This document shows, piece after piece, positions 1 to 7,127 of a DNA stretch of 9,519 nucleotides. The stretch comes from Deltaproteobacteria bacterium (GTDB lineage Bacteria > Desulfobacterota > Anaeroferrophillalia > Anaeroferrophillales > Tharpellaceae): contig DAOWIX010000175.1 in NCBI GenBank assembly GCA_030640695.1, positions 1 through 9,519 on the forward strand. Direction: 5' to 3'. A program made the translations under genes and the position numbers. Below the pieces are notes generated by a model that worked only from the letters and a program-made list of their open reading frames with translations, searched no databases and had not been told where the DNA came from. The stretch's first letter is position 1, and every line of letters starts with the position of its first letter.

Positions 1-1776
1 CATCGTTTGATGCATGAATCGATTGATGAAGTTAATTTGAATCTGAGTGAGGCAGAAAGTATTGCCGGAGCCAAGGGCGATTACCGTAGTGTTACCCAGC
101 CGGCTATGCATGAGGTGTTTAAATCCTTTCATGAAATAGGCGAAGCTTTGGCTGAAATTGAGGAGGCGGCCCATCATCGGGCTGAGGCTGAAGCGGTCAG
201 GGTTGAGATGGCGATTGTGATAGTAGCTCTGCTGGGCGTTTTGATTAGCTTGATAGTTATCTTCTGGGTGCGTGCCGGTTTTGCCCGGATTATGGGCGGT
301 GAACCTGAAGATATGAATGAGATGCTTAAAAAGATCGCAGATGGAGATTTAAGGGTTGCCATCGATGCTAACGCCCGACCCGGCAGTATGCTGGCGGTGA
401 TGGGCGATGTGAAAAAGGGATTGACTGAGATTGCTGAAGATATTTTTAAGGGGGTTGAATCCTTGACTCTCTCTTCAGCTGAGCTCGCGGCGGTCTCTGA
501 GCGGCTTGGTGATGCGGCCGGTAATGCCTCGGGTAAAAGTAATACTGTGGCTGCGGCGGCCGAAGAGATGAGTGTCAATATGAACTCGGTTGCCAGCGCT
601 TCCGAGACCACGGCTGAAAATGTTAATATGGTGGCGGCGGCTGCCGAAGAGATGACCTCGACGGTCGGTGAGATTGCACAGAGTACGGAAATGACCCGTT
701 CTTTCAGTCTGGCTGCGGTTGAACGGACGCGTCAGGCTTCGGAAAAGATCGATGAACTCGGCCGCGCCGCGCAAGAGGTTGGTAAAGTGACGGCGGTCAT
801 CAATGAGATTTCGGAACAGACCAATCTTTTGGCTTTGAACGCTACTATCGAAGCGGCTCGGGCCGGCGAAGCTGGTAAAGGTTTTGCTGTGGTTGCCAAT
901 GAGATCAAGGAGCTGGCCCGCCAGACGGCTGAAGCAACCCAGGATATTCGCCGGATAATTGAGGAGATTCAAGGCTCGACCGGGGCGACGGTCGAGGAGA
1001 TTCGCGAGGTGACTTCAGTTATTGAAGAGGTCAGTGAATTGATTACGACGGTAGCTGCCGCCATCGAAGAGCAGACCGCGACTACGAGAGAGATTGCCGG
1101 CAGTGTCGCTCAGGCTTCGCATGGAATTGCCGAAATTAATGAAAATATCTCCCAGAGTTCGAGTGTGGCGGGTGAGATCTCCGCAGATATCGCCGAAGTC
1201 AGTGGTCTCGCCGGTGAGCTTACAGATAGTAGTGCGCAGGTTAATAATAGCGCTGGTGATCTGGGCGGCCTTGGCGAACGATTAAAGAGTATTGTGTTAC
1301 GCTTTAAGCTGGATAAACAGGCGGCGGACGCGTCCTCTTCTGTTTCGGCATATTCGGGCGCTGAGGTTGGCGACTTGATGCCTTGGACCTCCAGCTTCGA
1401 GAACGGAGTCAGTGAATTTGATAATCAGCATCATCGGCTCGTCGACCTTATCAACGAACTCTATAAGGCGATGAAGATGGGGCGAGCTAATGATGTCATT
1501 GTCAAAGTCTTGGATGAGCTGGTCGATTATACCGGCACCCATTTCGCAGCTGAAGAGAGACTTATGGTTGAACATCAATATCCGGATTACGACAGTCATA
1601 TCGTAATTCATCGTGAATTTGTTGCTACCGTCGTCGACTTTCAGAAAAAGTTCAAGGCTGGCGAAGCAACCCTTTCTCTCGATTTGCTCGAGTTTCTTAA
1701 AGATTGGTTGATCGGTCATATCAAGGGCGTCGATCGTAAATATGGACCTTTTTTCAATGGTAAGGGCGTTTATTAG
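1..1776 (+). CDS. Methyl-accepting chemotaxis protein with C-terminal bacteriohaemerythrin domain (5' partial)
   Basis: The frame is open to base 1, so the N-terminus (first membrane helix and most of the sensor domain) lies outside the window; residues are numbered from the TTG at 7. Residues 1-66 are the helical end of the sensor region, 68-88 a membrane helix, and about 89-140 a HAMP domain with the GGEPEDM and ADGDL signatures. Residues 150-430 form the signalling coiled coil, with the conserved hairpin tip around 267-304 ([20 protein letters not shown]). A linker leads to a haemerythrin domain at 458-589. All seven di-iron ligands expected for the family are present: H475, H512, E516, H531, H535, H571 and D576. 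Such receptors (DcrH is the known example) are thought to sense O2 or redox state and signal through CheA/CheW. No CheR-tethering pentapeptide is seen. Stop codon TAG at 1774, followed directly by a terminator. Confidence 0.95.
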   Translation, partial: HRLMHESIDEVNLNLSEAESIAGAKGDYRSVTQPAMHEVFKSFHEIGEALAEIEEAAHHRAEAEAVRVEMAIVIVALLGVLISLIVIFWVRAGFARIMGGEPEDMNEMLKKIADGDLRVAIDANARPGSMLAVMGDVKKGLTEIAEDIFKGVESLTLSSAELAAVSERLGDAAGNASGKSNTVAAAAEEMSVNMNSVASASETTAENVNMVAAAAEEMTSTVGEIAQSTEMTRSFSLAAVERTRQASEKIDELGRAAQEVGKVTAVINEISEQTNLLALNATIEAARAGEAGKGFAVVANEIKELARQTAEATQDIRRIIEEIQGSTGATVEEIREVTSVIEEVSELITTVAAAIEEQTATTREIAGSVAQASHGIAEINENISQSSSVAGEISADIAEVSGLAGELTDSSAQVNNSAGDLGGLGERLKSIVLRFKLDKQAADASSSVSAYSGAEVGDLMPWTSSFENGVSEFDNQHHRLVDLINELYKAMKMGRANDVIVKVLDELVDYTGTHFAAEERLMVEHQYPDYDSHIVIHREFVATVVDFQKKFKAGEATLSLDLLEFLKDWLIGHIKGVDRKYGPFFNGKGVY

Positions 1777-1789
1777 AGCAAGAGTAAAG

Positions 1790-1836
1790 AGTAAAACAAA
1801 AAAAGCAGGCCTCGGGCCTGCTTTTTTTGTTTTACT
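1790..1836. terminator. Symmetrical (bidirectional) rho-independent terminator
   Basis: The arms at 1790-1811 and 1815-1836 are perfect reverse complements of 22 nt around a TCG loop. The GC core is GCAGGCC/GGCCTGC, flanked by a run of seven A on the left and seven T on the right. On the + strand the T run follows the core and ends the chemoreceptor transcript (stop at 1776). On the - strand the A run becomes a U run, so the same hairpin can end a convergent transcript from the reading frame that stops at 1847. Confidence 0.88.
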
Positions 1837-1846
1837 GATCAGAATC

Positions 1847-2149
1847 TTACCAGTGAAGTTTGACCTCTTCTACTAAGATTTTGGTTCTGGCCAGTTCGGG
1901 ATAGGTCGTCGTGAGAAACTCTTCTCGGTCTCGTTAACTGTGGTTTATTCCTACCGGTTAAATTTCACGCAAAGAGGTCGAGATTTCTATTTGAATTGGG
2001 TCTTCAATCAGAGAGAGTAGATAGTCTGAAAAATAGCCAACCATTATGAGTATAACATTACCGTTACATCCTTTATTTGCGATGAGAGGGAAATCTTTTG
2101 GATTGGCGACCTTACCATTTTAAGCTGGTTAATGGTTCGCAAATTGCAT
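1847..2149 (-). pseudogene. Probable decayed small gene with four in-frame TAA codons, unknown family
   Basis: Read on the minus strand from an ATG at 2149-2147, this frame gives about 100 protein-like residues and ends in TAA (1849-1847) just before the terminator. Four further TAA codons lie in frame at 2131-2129, 2122-2120, 1960-1958 and 1936-1934, with no frameshift needed. The longest open stretch is 53 codons and contains NGKVANPKDFPLIANKGCNG and LLSLIEDPIQIEI; the tail reads REEFLTTTYPELARTKILVE. The composition looks like real protein rather than noise, and the frame stays open upstream to 2228, although that part is AT-rich. I do not recognise the family. It could be a pseudogene or a chance frame. 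The convergent position and shared terminator favour a former gene. Confidence 0.4.
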
Positions 2150-2159
2150 ACGGCCGTAT
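2148..2159. repeat. 12-bp perfect palindrome ATACGGCCGTAT
   Basis: A perfect dyad centred between 2153 and 2154. It overlaps the putative start of the decayed minus-strand frame and borders an AT-rich stretch. It could be an operator for a dimeric regulator, but a 12-bp palindrome can occur by chance and no second copy was noticed in the window. Confidence 0.3.
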
Positions 2160-2213
2160 ATTAATTTTTCAGTTTCGTAAAAAAAGCTTTCATAATATTT
2201 TTTTCTTCTTACA

Positions 2214-2232
2214 TTTAAAGTCCTTTAAAGTC
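2214..2232. repeat. Tandem direct repeat TTTAAAGTC x2
   Basis: TTTAAAGTC occurs at 2214-2222 and again at 2224-2232, a 10-bp period of about one helical turn. It sits roughly 50 bp upstream of the possible -35 element at 2280, a position where an activator could bind. The AT-rich context makes chance repetition possible. Confidence 0.3.
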
Positions 2233-2279
2233 GGCTGTCAAAGTTTAATATCATGCGTATGAAGTATACAGTTTGCTGC

Positions 2280-2308
2280 TTGACAAAGGTCTCGTGCTTA
2301 TGTTAACA
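2280..2308 (+). promoter_or_regulatory. Possible sigma-70 promoter for the redox operon
   Basis: A perfect TTGACA (-35) lies at 2280-2285. At the ideal 17-nt spacing the -10 would be TTAACA (2303-2308), which is a poor match to TATAAT. The -10 region is covered by an imperfect inverted repeat (GCTT...AAGC, 2296-2311, centred near GTTAAC), which could be an operator. Transcription from here would leave a leader of about 210 nt. The call rests mainly on the -35 box. Confidence 0.28.
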
Positions 2309-2429
2309 AGCTCCGCTAACTCGCTGATGTGAGTGGCTATTCACTTTTTTGGGGAACTTAACGGTGCCCCAAACCGAAGTGCCAATATGTTTATAAGTTG
2401 TTGTTTTTTTTATAGTTTGTTGTTGAATG

Positions 2430-2481
2430 GTGTAGGGTGGATTTTGGATCGTTGGCGGTTGCCACCGCAACCCTTCTACAC
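2430..2481 (+). promoter_or_regulatory. Foldable leader element upstream of the operon start
   Basis: GTGTAG (2430-2435) pairs with CTACAC (2476-2481). The pairing continues, after a short bulge, as GGT (2436-2438) with ACC. Inside lies a second hairpin, GCGGT/ACCGC (2455-2459 with 2464-2468) around a TGCC loop. The element ends about 45 nt before the ATG at 2526. It does not match riboswitch cores I know (c-di-GMP, cobalamin, Moco), so any regulatory role is inference from position and folding alone. Confidence 0.3.
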
Positions 2482-2525
2482 TTGTCAGGTTTCCGGTCTT
2501 TGCCGGGGTAGGGGAATGAAAGGTT

Positions 2526-4505
2526 ATGCTAAATTCACTTGATGTACTGGTCATCGGTTTAAGTTTGGCGCTTCTGCTCTTTGGAAGTTTCCGAAAAATC
2601 GCGCGCTGGCGGGTCGGCGAACCCGAAACCCGGGGTGGTGATGCGGGTAAACGCTTTGCCGCAATGTTTGCGTCGGTTGTCGGTCATGACCGGATTCTTG
2701 AAGAGGCCTGGCCCGGTTATATGCACCTCTTCCTCTTCTTCGGCTTTTTCACTCCCTTTGTTCTTGTCGTTTTCGCCCAACTTCATGTTGCAACTTTGAC
2801 CCCGGCTGCCGCCGGTGGCATCTCTCTGGTTCTCGACTTGATCGGGGTTCTCGCTCTGGTCGGTCTGCTTATGGCCCTCCACCGTCGTTATGGGGTTGAG
2901 CCTGACCGTCTTGATGAACGTGGTAATGAAGATGTCATGCTTTTGGTGTGGTTGCTTTTTATCTTTGTCAGCGGCTTTTTGGTAGAAGGTTTACGACTTG
3001 CGGTAACGACTCCCGGGGGGACTTGGTTTGCTCCGATTGGTTCACTTATCGGCTTTGTTCTGGCTCCCTTCAGTACTGACATTGATGCTCAGGCGATTCG
3101 TTGGGTCTGGCGCCTCCATTTTTATGCCATCGTCCTGCTCATCGGGACGATGCCTTATACCAAACTCTTTCATGTTATCTCAGGCATACTTAACAACTAC
3201 TATCGTTCGACCAATCCCAAAGGGGTGGTCAGCCTGCTCGATATTGAAAACTCCGAGACTTTTGGAGTTGCCCATGTTCACCAATTTACCTGGAAGCAGC
3301 TTATGGACAGCGATGCCTGTATCCGCTGTGGCCGTTGCCAGGATAATTGTCCGGCTTATCTTACGGACAAGCCTTTGACCCCGAAAAAGATGGTTCAGGA
3401 TATTCGCGAGTGCCTTTATGACAAGAGCGCGGTTATTGCCAAGTGCAAGGCTGATGGCGAAGATATTACCTGGGGCCTTCCTGATGAAGAGAAAGCCTTG
3501 TTCGGCGGTTACCTGACCGAGGATGAGATTTGGGCTTGTACTACCTGTCGCGCCTGTATGGAGGTCTGCCCGATGTATGTCGAGCATGTTGACAAGGTTG
3601 TTGACCTGCGGCGTAACCTGGTTCTCATGGAGAGCAGCTTTCCCTCTGAAGTCCAGCTTGTTTTCAAGAATTTTGAAAATAACAGCAACCCCTGGGGGCT
3701 TGGTTGGGCCGATCGTGGTAACTGGGCCGAGGGCTTAGGGGTTACAACGATGGCAGAAAAGAGCGATGTCGAGTTCCTACTTTGGGTCGGTTGTTCGGGT
3801 TCTTTTGATGACCGTTATAAGAAGGTTACAACCTCGTTGGTCAAAGTTCTCAAGGCGGCCGGAGTCTCGTTCTCGATTTTGGGCAAGGAAGAGAAGTGTT
3901 GCGGAGATTCGGCTCGTAAAATGGGTAACGAGTATCTCTATCAGACTTTGGCTATGGAGAACATTGAGACCATGAACGGCTACGGCGTCAAAAATATTGT
4001 CGTTATGTGTCCGCACGGCTACAATACCCTGAAAAAAGATTATCAACAGTTAGGTGGTAACTATAACGTTATGCACCATACTGAGCTTATCTCTCAGTTG
4101 ATTGCCGATGGGCGTCTTAACTTAAAGCGTCCTCTTGCCGCTAAGGCGGTCTATCACGACTCCTGCTATCTTGGTCGCTACAATGATATTTATGCTCAGC
4201 CGCGAGAGATTTTGCAGGAGATCCCCGGGCTTGAGATGGCTGAAATGGAGCGTCATCATAAACGCGGTTTCTGTTGTGGGGCTGGCGGTGGCCGGATGTG
4301 GATGGAAGAGGATATAGGCACTAAAATCAATGATACTCGGGTCGCACAAGCTCTCGAAAAAGATCCTGAAATAGCAGTTACAGCCTGTCCTTTCTGTATG
4401 GTTATGTTTGAGGATGGTCTGAAATTTCATAATCGGGAAAATGATGTCAAAGTCAAGGATGTGGTTGAACTGGTTGCTGAAGCCCTGGAGGTTGGGGATG
4501 TTTAG
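2526..4505 (+). CDS. Membrane-bound HdrD-like (DUF224/CCG) iron-sulfur oxidoreductase with NarI-like N-terminus
   Basis: Likely passes electrons between a cytoplasmic donor and the menaquinone pool. Residues 1-220 hold about five membrane helices (roughly 5-20, 65-86, 98-117, 137-157, 195-217), as in NarI-type cytochrome b domains; H67, H119, H198 and H216 are candidate haem b ligands. Two [4Fe-4S] motifs follow: C265/C268/C271/C275 and C338/C341/C344/C348. Two CCG domains come next: C423, CCG at 458-460 and C495; then C547, CCG at 583-585 and C621/C624. In the first, the expected last cysteine is Gly498 (CPHG). This is the layout of the HdrD-like ETF:menaquinone oxidoreductases of syntrophs and metal reducers, but no etfAB is in the window, so the donor is unknown. 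The start is the only ATG before the first helix; GGGG at 2511-2514 is a distant ribosome site. Overlaps the next gene by 8 nt. Confidence 0.9.
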   Translation: MLNSLDVLVIGLSLALLLFGSFRKIARWRVGEPETRGGDAGKRFAAMFASVVGHDRILEEAWPGYMHLFLFFGFFTPFVLVVFAQLHVATLTPAAAGGISLVLDLIGVLALVGLLMALHRRYGVEPDRLDERGNEDVMLLVWLLFIFVSGFLVEGLRLAVTTPGGTWFAPIGSLIGFVLAPFSTDIDAQAIRWVWRLHFYAIVLLIGTMPYTKLFHVISGILNNYYRSTNPKGVVSLLDIENSETFGVAHVHQFTWKQLMDSDACIRCGRCQDNCPAYLTDKPLTPKKMVQDIRECLYDKSAVIAKCKADGEDITWGLPDEEKALFGGYLTEDEIWACTTCRACMEVCPMYVEHVDKVVDLRRNLVLMESSFPSEVQLVFKNFENNSNPWGLGWADRGNWAEGLGVTTMAEKSDVEFLLWVGCSGSFDDRYKKVTTSLVKVLKAAGVSFSILGKEEKCCGDSARKMGNEYLYQTLAMENIETMNGYGVKNIVVMCPHGYNTLKKDYQQLGGNYNVMHHTELISQLIADGRLNLKRPLAAKAVYHDSCYLGRYNDIYAQPREILQEIPGLEMAEMERHHKRGFCCGAGGGRMWMEEDIGTKINDTRVAQALEKDPEIAVTACPFCMVMFEDGLKFHNRENDVKVKDVVELVAEALEVGDV

Positions 4506-5580
4506 GATTAATGAAAAACAAATTATTCCGGCGGTAATCCGGCACTCCGCTGGAAGTCGGCCTTGGCAGCAGTTACTCTGTCTCTTGCTGGTGCTTGGAT
4601 TACTGATATGCGTTGGTCAAGCACAGGCCTCAGGGCATGCGTCTGTTACCCATGATTCGACAATGCCAGAGCCAGTAACCCCGGTTCTGGTTAGTGCTGA
4701 CGGTTTGTTGCCGATTCCTAAGGAAGTAGCAAAACCGCGGACTAATGAAGAGTGTATGAAATGTCATAAAGAGCCCCATTTGACTTCCGGTCGACTCGAT
4801 GGCTCTCAGGCGATATTGCAGGTTGAACTAGAACCTTTTAAGAAAACTCTGCATGGCAAGAAACTGGAGTGTATTGACTGTCATGAAGATGCGGCTTCAG
4901 CTCGTCATTGCCGCAGCGGTTTCCAGAAGGTCAACTGTCTCGCCTGTCATTCCAAAATTGAAGGACTTTTTCCTCTCGGTGCTCGTGAACGGCTGAAAAA
5001 GAAGAAGATCAGGATTCCGAAAAGAAAGATGGTCGGTGATAGTTATTACCAGAGTAAACATGGTAAAGCTTTGTTGGCTGGTAAGGAGAATGCCCCTAAT
5101 TGTTACCATTGTCACACCCGACACTATATATCTGGGGCCAAAAATGAGTTGTCGACGGTTAATCGTGCCAACCTTACCGAAACTTGCGCAAGTTGTCATA
5201 AGGAGCGCAAAATATCGACACTGCTTGAGCATTTGACGACTTTTCGTCTCGAAGCTCATCGCAAAGGTGATATGAGTTTTGATTATGATCGTGGTAACTG
5301 TATCGATTGTCATCAGGGTGAAGCTGTGCATGGTCTTAAGGTCAACGAAGCCCCCTGTGCCCGTTGTCATGATACGAAAGTTAAGGTGAAAAGTGTTGCG
5401 CTGGCGGGCTTCGGTCCGTTCCATCTCTACCCGGATTATGAAAATCAATATTCGGTCTGGTGTCTGCGTAATTTTTACGGTCTGTTAGTGTTACTCCTGC
5501 TGGTTGGAGCTGGTTGTGGAATTTTTCTCTATATCCTGCGACGCTCCGCTGAATATTATCGAAAAGAAGGGGGCGAGTGA
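4498..5580 (+). CDS. Heptahaem c-type cytochrome, exported, with C-terminal membrane anchor
   Basis: A 360-residue protein with seven CxxCH haem c motifs at 86-90, 125-129, 147-151, 202-206, 230-234, 268-272 and 287-291, plus many other histidines (for example H94, H120, H188, H209, H254, H279) available as sixth ligands. A Sec-type signal with hydrophobic core about 26-40 ends in AQA (42-44), a plausible cleavage site. A second helix at about 327-347 followed by RR would anchor the C-terminus, placing the haems in the periplasm. The ATG at 4498 is preferred over an upstream in-frame ATG at 4441 because GGAGG (4487-4491) lies six bases before it and the overlap with the previous gene shrinks to 8 nt. 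It probably exchanges electrons between the downstream FeS/NrfD/Mo-type subunits and soluble periplasmic cytochromes, a role like QrcA, which however has six haems. The exact family is uncertain. Confidence 0.92.
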   Translation: MFRINEKQIIPAVIRHSAGSRPWQQLLCLLLVLGLLICVGQAQASGHASVTHDSTMPEPVTPVLVSADGLLPIPKEVAKPRTNEECMKCHKEPHLTSGRLDGSQAILQVELEPFKKTLHGKKLECIDCHEDAASARHCRSGFQKVNCLACHSKIEGLFPLGARERLKKKKIRIPKRKMVGDSYYQSKHGKALLAGKENAPNCYHCHTRHYISGAKNELSTVNRANLTETCASCHKERKISTLLEHLTTFRLEAHRKGDMSFDYDRGNCIDCHQGEAVHGLKVNEAPCARCHDTKVKVKSVALAGFGPFHLYPDYENQYSVWCLRNFYGLLVLLLLVGAGCGIFLYILRRSAEYYRKEGGE

Positions 5581-6215
5581 GTACGGCTATGTCCAATCCG
5601 CATAAAAGTAAAAACAGTGATCTGCCTCGTTATGGGATGCTCATCGATCTTGATCGCTGTGTCGGCTGTCACACTTGTGAGATTGCTTGCAAGATAGAGA
5701 ACGATGTGCCTTTGGGAATTTGGCGCAGTTGGGTCAAAGAGATCGAAAAGGGTAAATATCCTGATGTTGTGCGCTCATTTCGGCCGACTCTCTGCAATCA
5801 TTGTGAGAATCCGATCTGTGTCAAGGTCTGTCCGGTAAATGCCGCCTGGCAACGTGAAGATGGTATTGTAATGCTCGACCCTCATCTCTGCGTCGGTTGC
5901 CGTTATTGTATGTCGGCCTGTCCCTATGAGGTTCGTTATATTCATCCCACTAAAGGGATGATCGATAAATGTGATTTCTGTAGTACCCGGGTCGATGCCG
6001 GCCTTAAGCCGAGTTGTGTTGAGGCTTGTCCGAGCAGTGCCCGGATTTTTGGTGATCTTAATGATGCCAAAAGTGAAGTAGCTAAACTTGTGGCGACCAA
6101 AGCGGTATCCACTTTGAAGCCGGAGATAGGTACAGGGCCGAGGGTCTACTATATTGGACTCGACCCTGCGACTATGGAGATTAAGCGGGAGGCTAAACTG
6201 GTATGGGAAAAGTAG
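5577..6215 (+). CDS. Four-cluster [4Fe-4S] ferredoxin-like subunit (PsrB/NrfC/DmsB family)
   Basis: A 212-residue protein with 16 cysteines in four ferredoxin-type groups: C28/31/34/38, C73/76/81/85, C105/108/111/115 and C132/135/147/151, enough for four [4Fe-4S] clusters. This is the standard electron-wire subunit between a molybdopterin-type subunit and an NrfD-type membrane subunit, both of which are encoded immediately downstream. It has no signal peptide. If the complex is periplasmic, this subunit would be exported together with the Tat-signal partner encoded at 7128, as known for DmsAB-like pairs. The GTG start at 5577 overlaps the previous stop as GTGA, with GAAGG six or seven bases upstream, which indicates translational coupling; an ATG at 5589 is an alternative. 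Stop TAG overlaps the next gene by 13 nt. Confidence 0.95.
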   Translation: MSTAMSNPHKSKNSDLPRYGMLIDLDRCVGCHTCEIACKIENDVPLGIWRSWVKEIEKGKYPDVVRSFRPTLCNHCENPICVKVCPVNAAWQREDGIVMLDPHLCVGCRYCMSACPYEVRYIHPTKGMIDKCDFCSTRVDAGLKPSCVEACPSSARIFGDLNDAKSEVAKLVATKAVSTLKPEIGTGPRVYYIGLDPATMEIKREAKLVWEK

Positions 6216-7102
6216 TCTTTGATGTTCAGTATCAGACGACTCTGGCTTTTTTAATCTCTTATTATTTTTACTTTACGGGATTAAGTGCCGGATCGTTTAT
6301 GATCTCGACCCTCTCTTACGGCTTTGGTATGGAGAAATTCAAACCGGCCAGTAAAATGGGGGTTGTTGCCGCGGTCTTATTGTTATTGCTGGCGCCGCAG
6401 TTTCTTTTGATGCAGGTCGGCTGGCCAATCAAATCCATATGGAACCATTTTGTCTATTTTAATCCGCTATCGGCGATGTCCTATGGGGCATTCCTGCTGA
6501 TGCTCTATCCCATGAACTCGGTCGTCTACGGCATTTTCATGTTTCAAGGCAACCTGAAGATGACCAAGATTTTTGGTCTAATCGGTATTCCTCTAGCTCT
6601 CGCAGTGCATGGATATACGGGTTGGATTCTGGCTTTGGGTGTTGCGCGGGATTACTGGAATACCGGTTTGATGCCGATTGTCTTCCTCTTTTCCGCCATG
6701 GTCTCCGGGATCTCGATGATGATCCTTATGATTATGGTTAGGGATCGTTTCTTTACGAAAGAGAAAACCATTAACCATGAACTGATTGACAGCCTCGCCA
6801 AACTCTTAGGCTGGCTTCTGGTCGTCGATCTCTTCCTGGTTTTCTGTGACTACTCTGTTTTGCTCTACTCTAAACTTGAAGCTCAGGAAGTTGCCCACTT
6901 CATGCTATTCGGCAAGATGTCATTCTGGTTTGTTATTGTTGAGAACCTGATTGGTAAGGTGATTCCCATGATCATAGTTATGATACCGGGAATGCGCAAA
7001 AGTTATTTCTGGCTGATACTGGCGGCTCTGATGAACATGGCCGGTATCTTGGCGATGCGGATCGTCACCGTTTACGGCGGCCAGGCTTTACCTTTGATGT
7101 AG
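6203..7102 (+). CDS. NrfD/PsrC-like integral membrane quinone-interacting subunit
   Basis: A 299-residue, very hydrophobic protein with about eight membrane helices (roughly 13-37, 52-72, 89-114, 122-147, 155-179, 198-222, 234-262, 268-291). The size and helix count match PsrC-type NrfD proteins rather than the longer ten-helix ActC and QrcD forms. In this family the subunit binds menaquinone/menaquinol and passes electrons to or from the four-cluster FeS partner. Acidic and histidine residues in or near helices (for example H136, E247 and D209 with D216) are candidates for quinone or proton handling, but I cannot assign them without an alignment. GGGAGG at 6187-6192 lies ten bases before the ATG. 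The gene overlaps the FeS gene by 13 nt, so the two are probably translated together. Confidence 0.93.
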   Translation: MGKVVFDVQYQTTLAFLISYYFYFTGLSAGSFMISTLSYGFGMEKFKPASKMGVVAAVLLLLLAPQFLLMQVGWPIKSIWNHFVYFNPLSAMSYGAFLLMLYPMNSVVYGIFMFQGNLKMTKIFGLIGIPLALAVHGYTGWILALGVARDYWNTGLMPIVFLFSAMVSGISMMILMIMVRDRFFTKEKTINHELIDSLAKLLGWLLVVDLFLVFCDYSVLLYSKLEAQEVAHFMLFGKMSFWFVIVENLIGKVIPMIIVMIPGMRKSYFWLILAALMNMAGILAMRIVTVYGGQALPLM

Positions 7103-7127
7103 AATAAGTCTTTTAAAGGACGTTAAG

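Larger units (their letters stand above)
2150..2525. other. Non-coding upstream region of the redox operon
   Basis: About 375 bp without a convincing gene. The section 2160-2275 is AT-rich with homopolymer runs. It is followed by a possible promoter near 2280 and, if that promoter is real, a leader of roughly 210 nt. The leader contains a weak stem (GTGA/TCAC, 2329-2344) followed by six T, a 7-bp stem TTTGGGG/CCCCAAA (2348-2354 with 2367-2373), a T-rich patch at 2398-2411 and a larger foldable segment at 2430-2481. No tRNA or familiar riboswitch core was recognised. Both strands were read and no coding frame with homology I know was found. Confidence 0.6.

Noticed and set aside
475..972. Long minus-strand open frame opposite the chemoreceptor signalling domain
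   Set aside because: It is antisense to a clearly conserved MCP domain, is low in complexity and shows no recognisable motif; it follows from the codon bias of the real gene.
1847..2149. TAA reassigned as a sense codon
   Set aside because: Only one doubtful short frame would need it. Six long genes here are free of internal TAA, and the last operon gene ends in TAA.
2280..2525. c-di-GMP, cobalamin or Moco riboswitch in the leader
   Set aside because: No conserved core of these classes could be matched by eye; only generic stems are present.
4441..4497. Upstream in-frame ATG for the cytochrome gene
   Set aside because: It would overlap the previous gene by 65 nt and add 19 residues before the signal peptide. 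The ATG at 4498 has GGAGG at correct spacing and a normal signal-peptide length.
4897..5448. 183-codon minus-strand open frame opposite the cytochrome gene
   Set aside because: The plus strand carries haem motifs and a signal peptide. The antisense product is a Thr/Ile-rich mirror of those codons with no ribosome site or family match.
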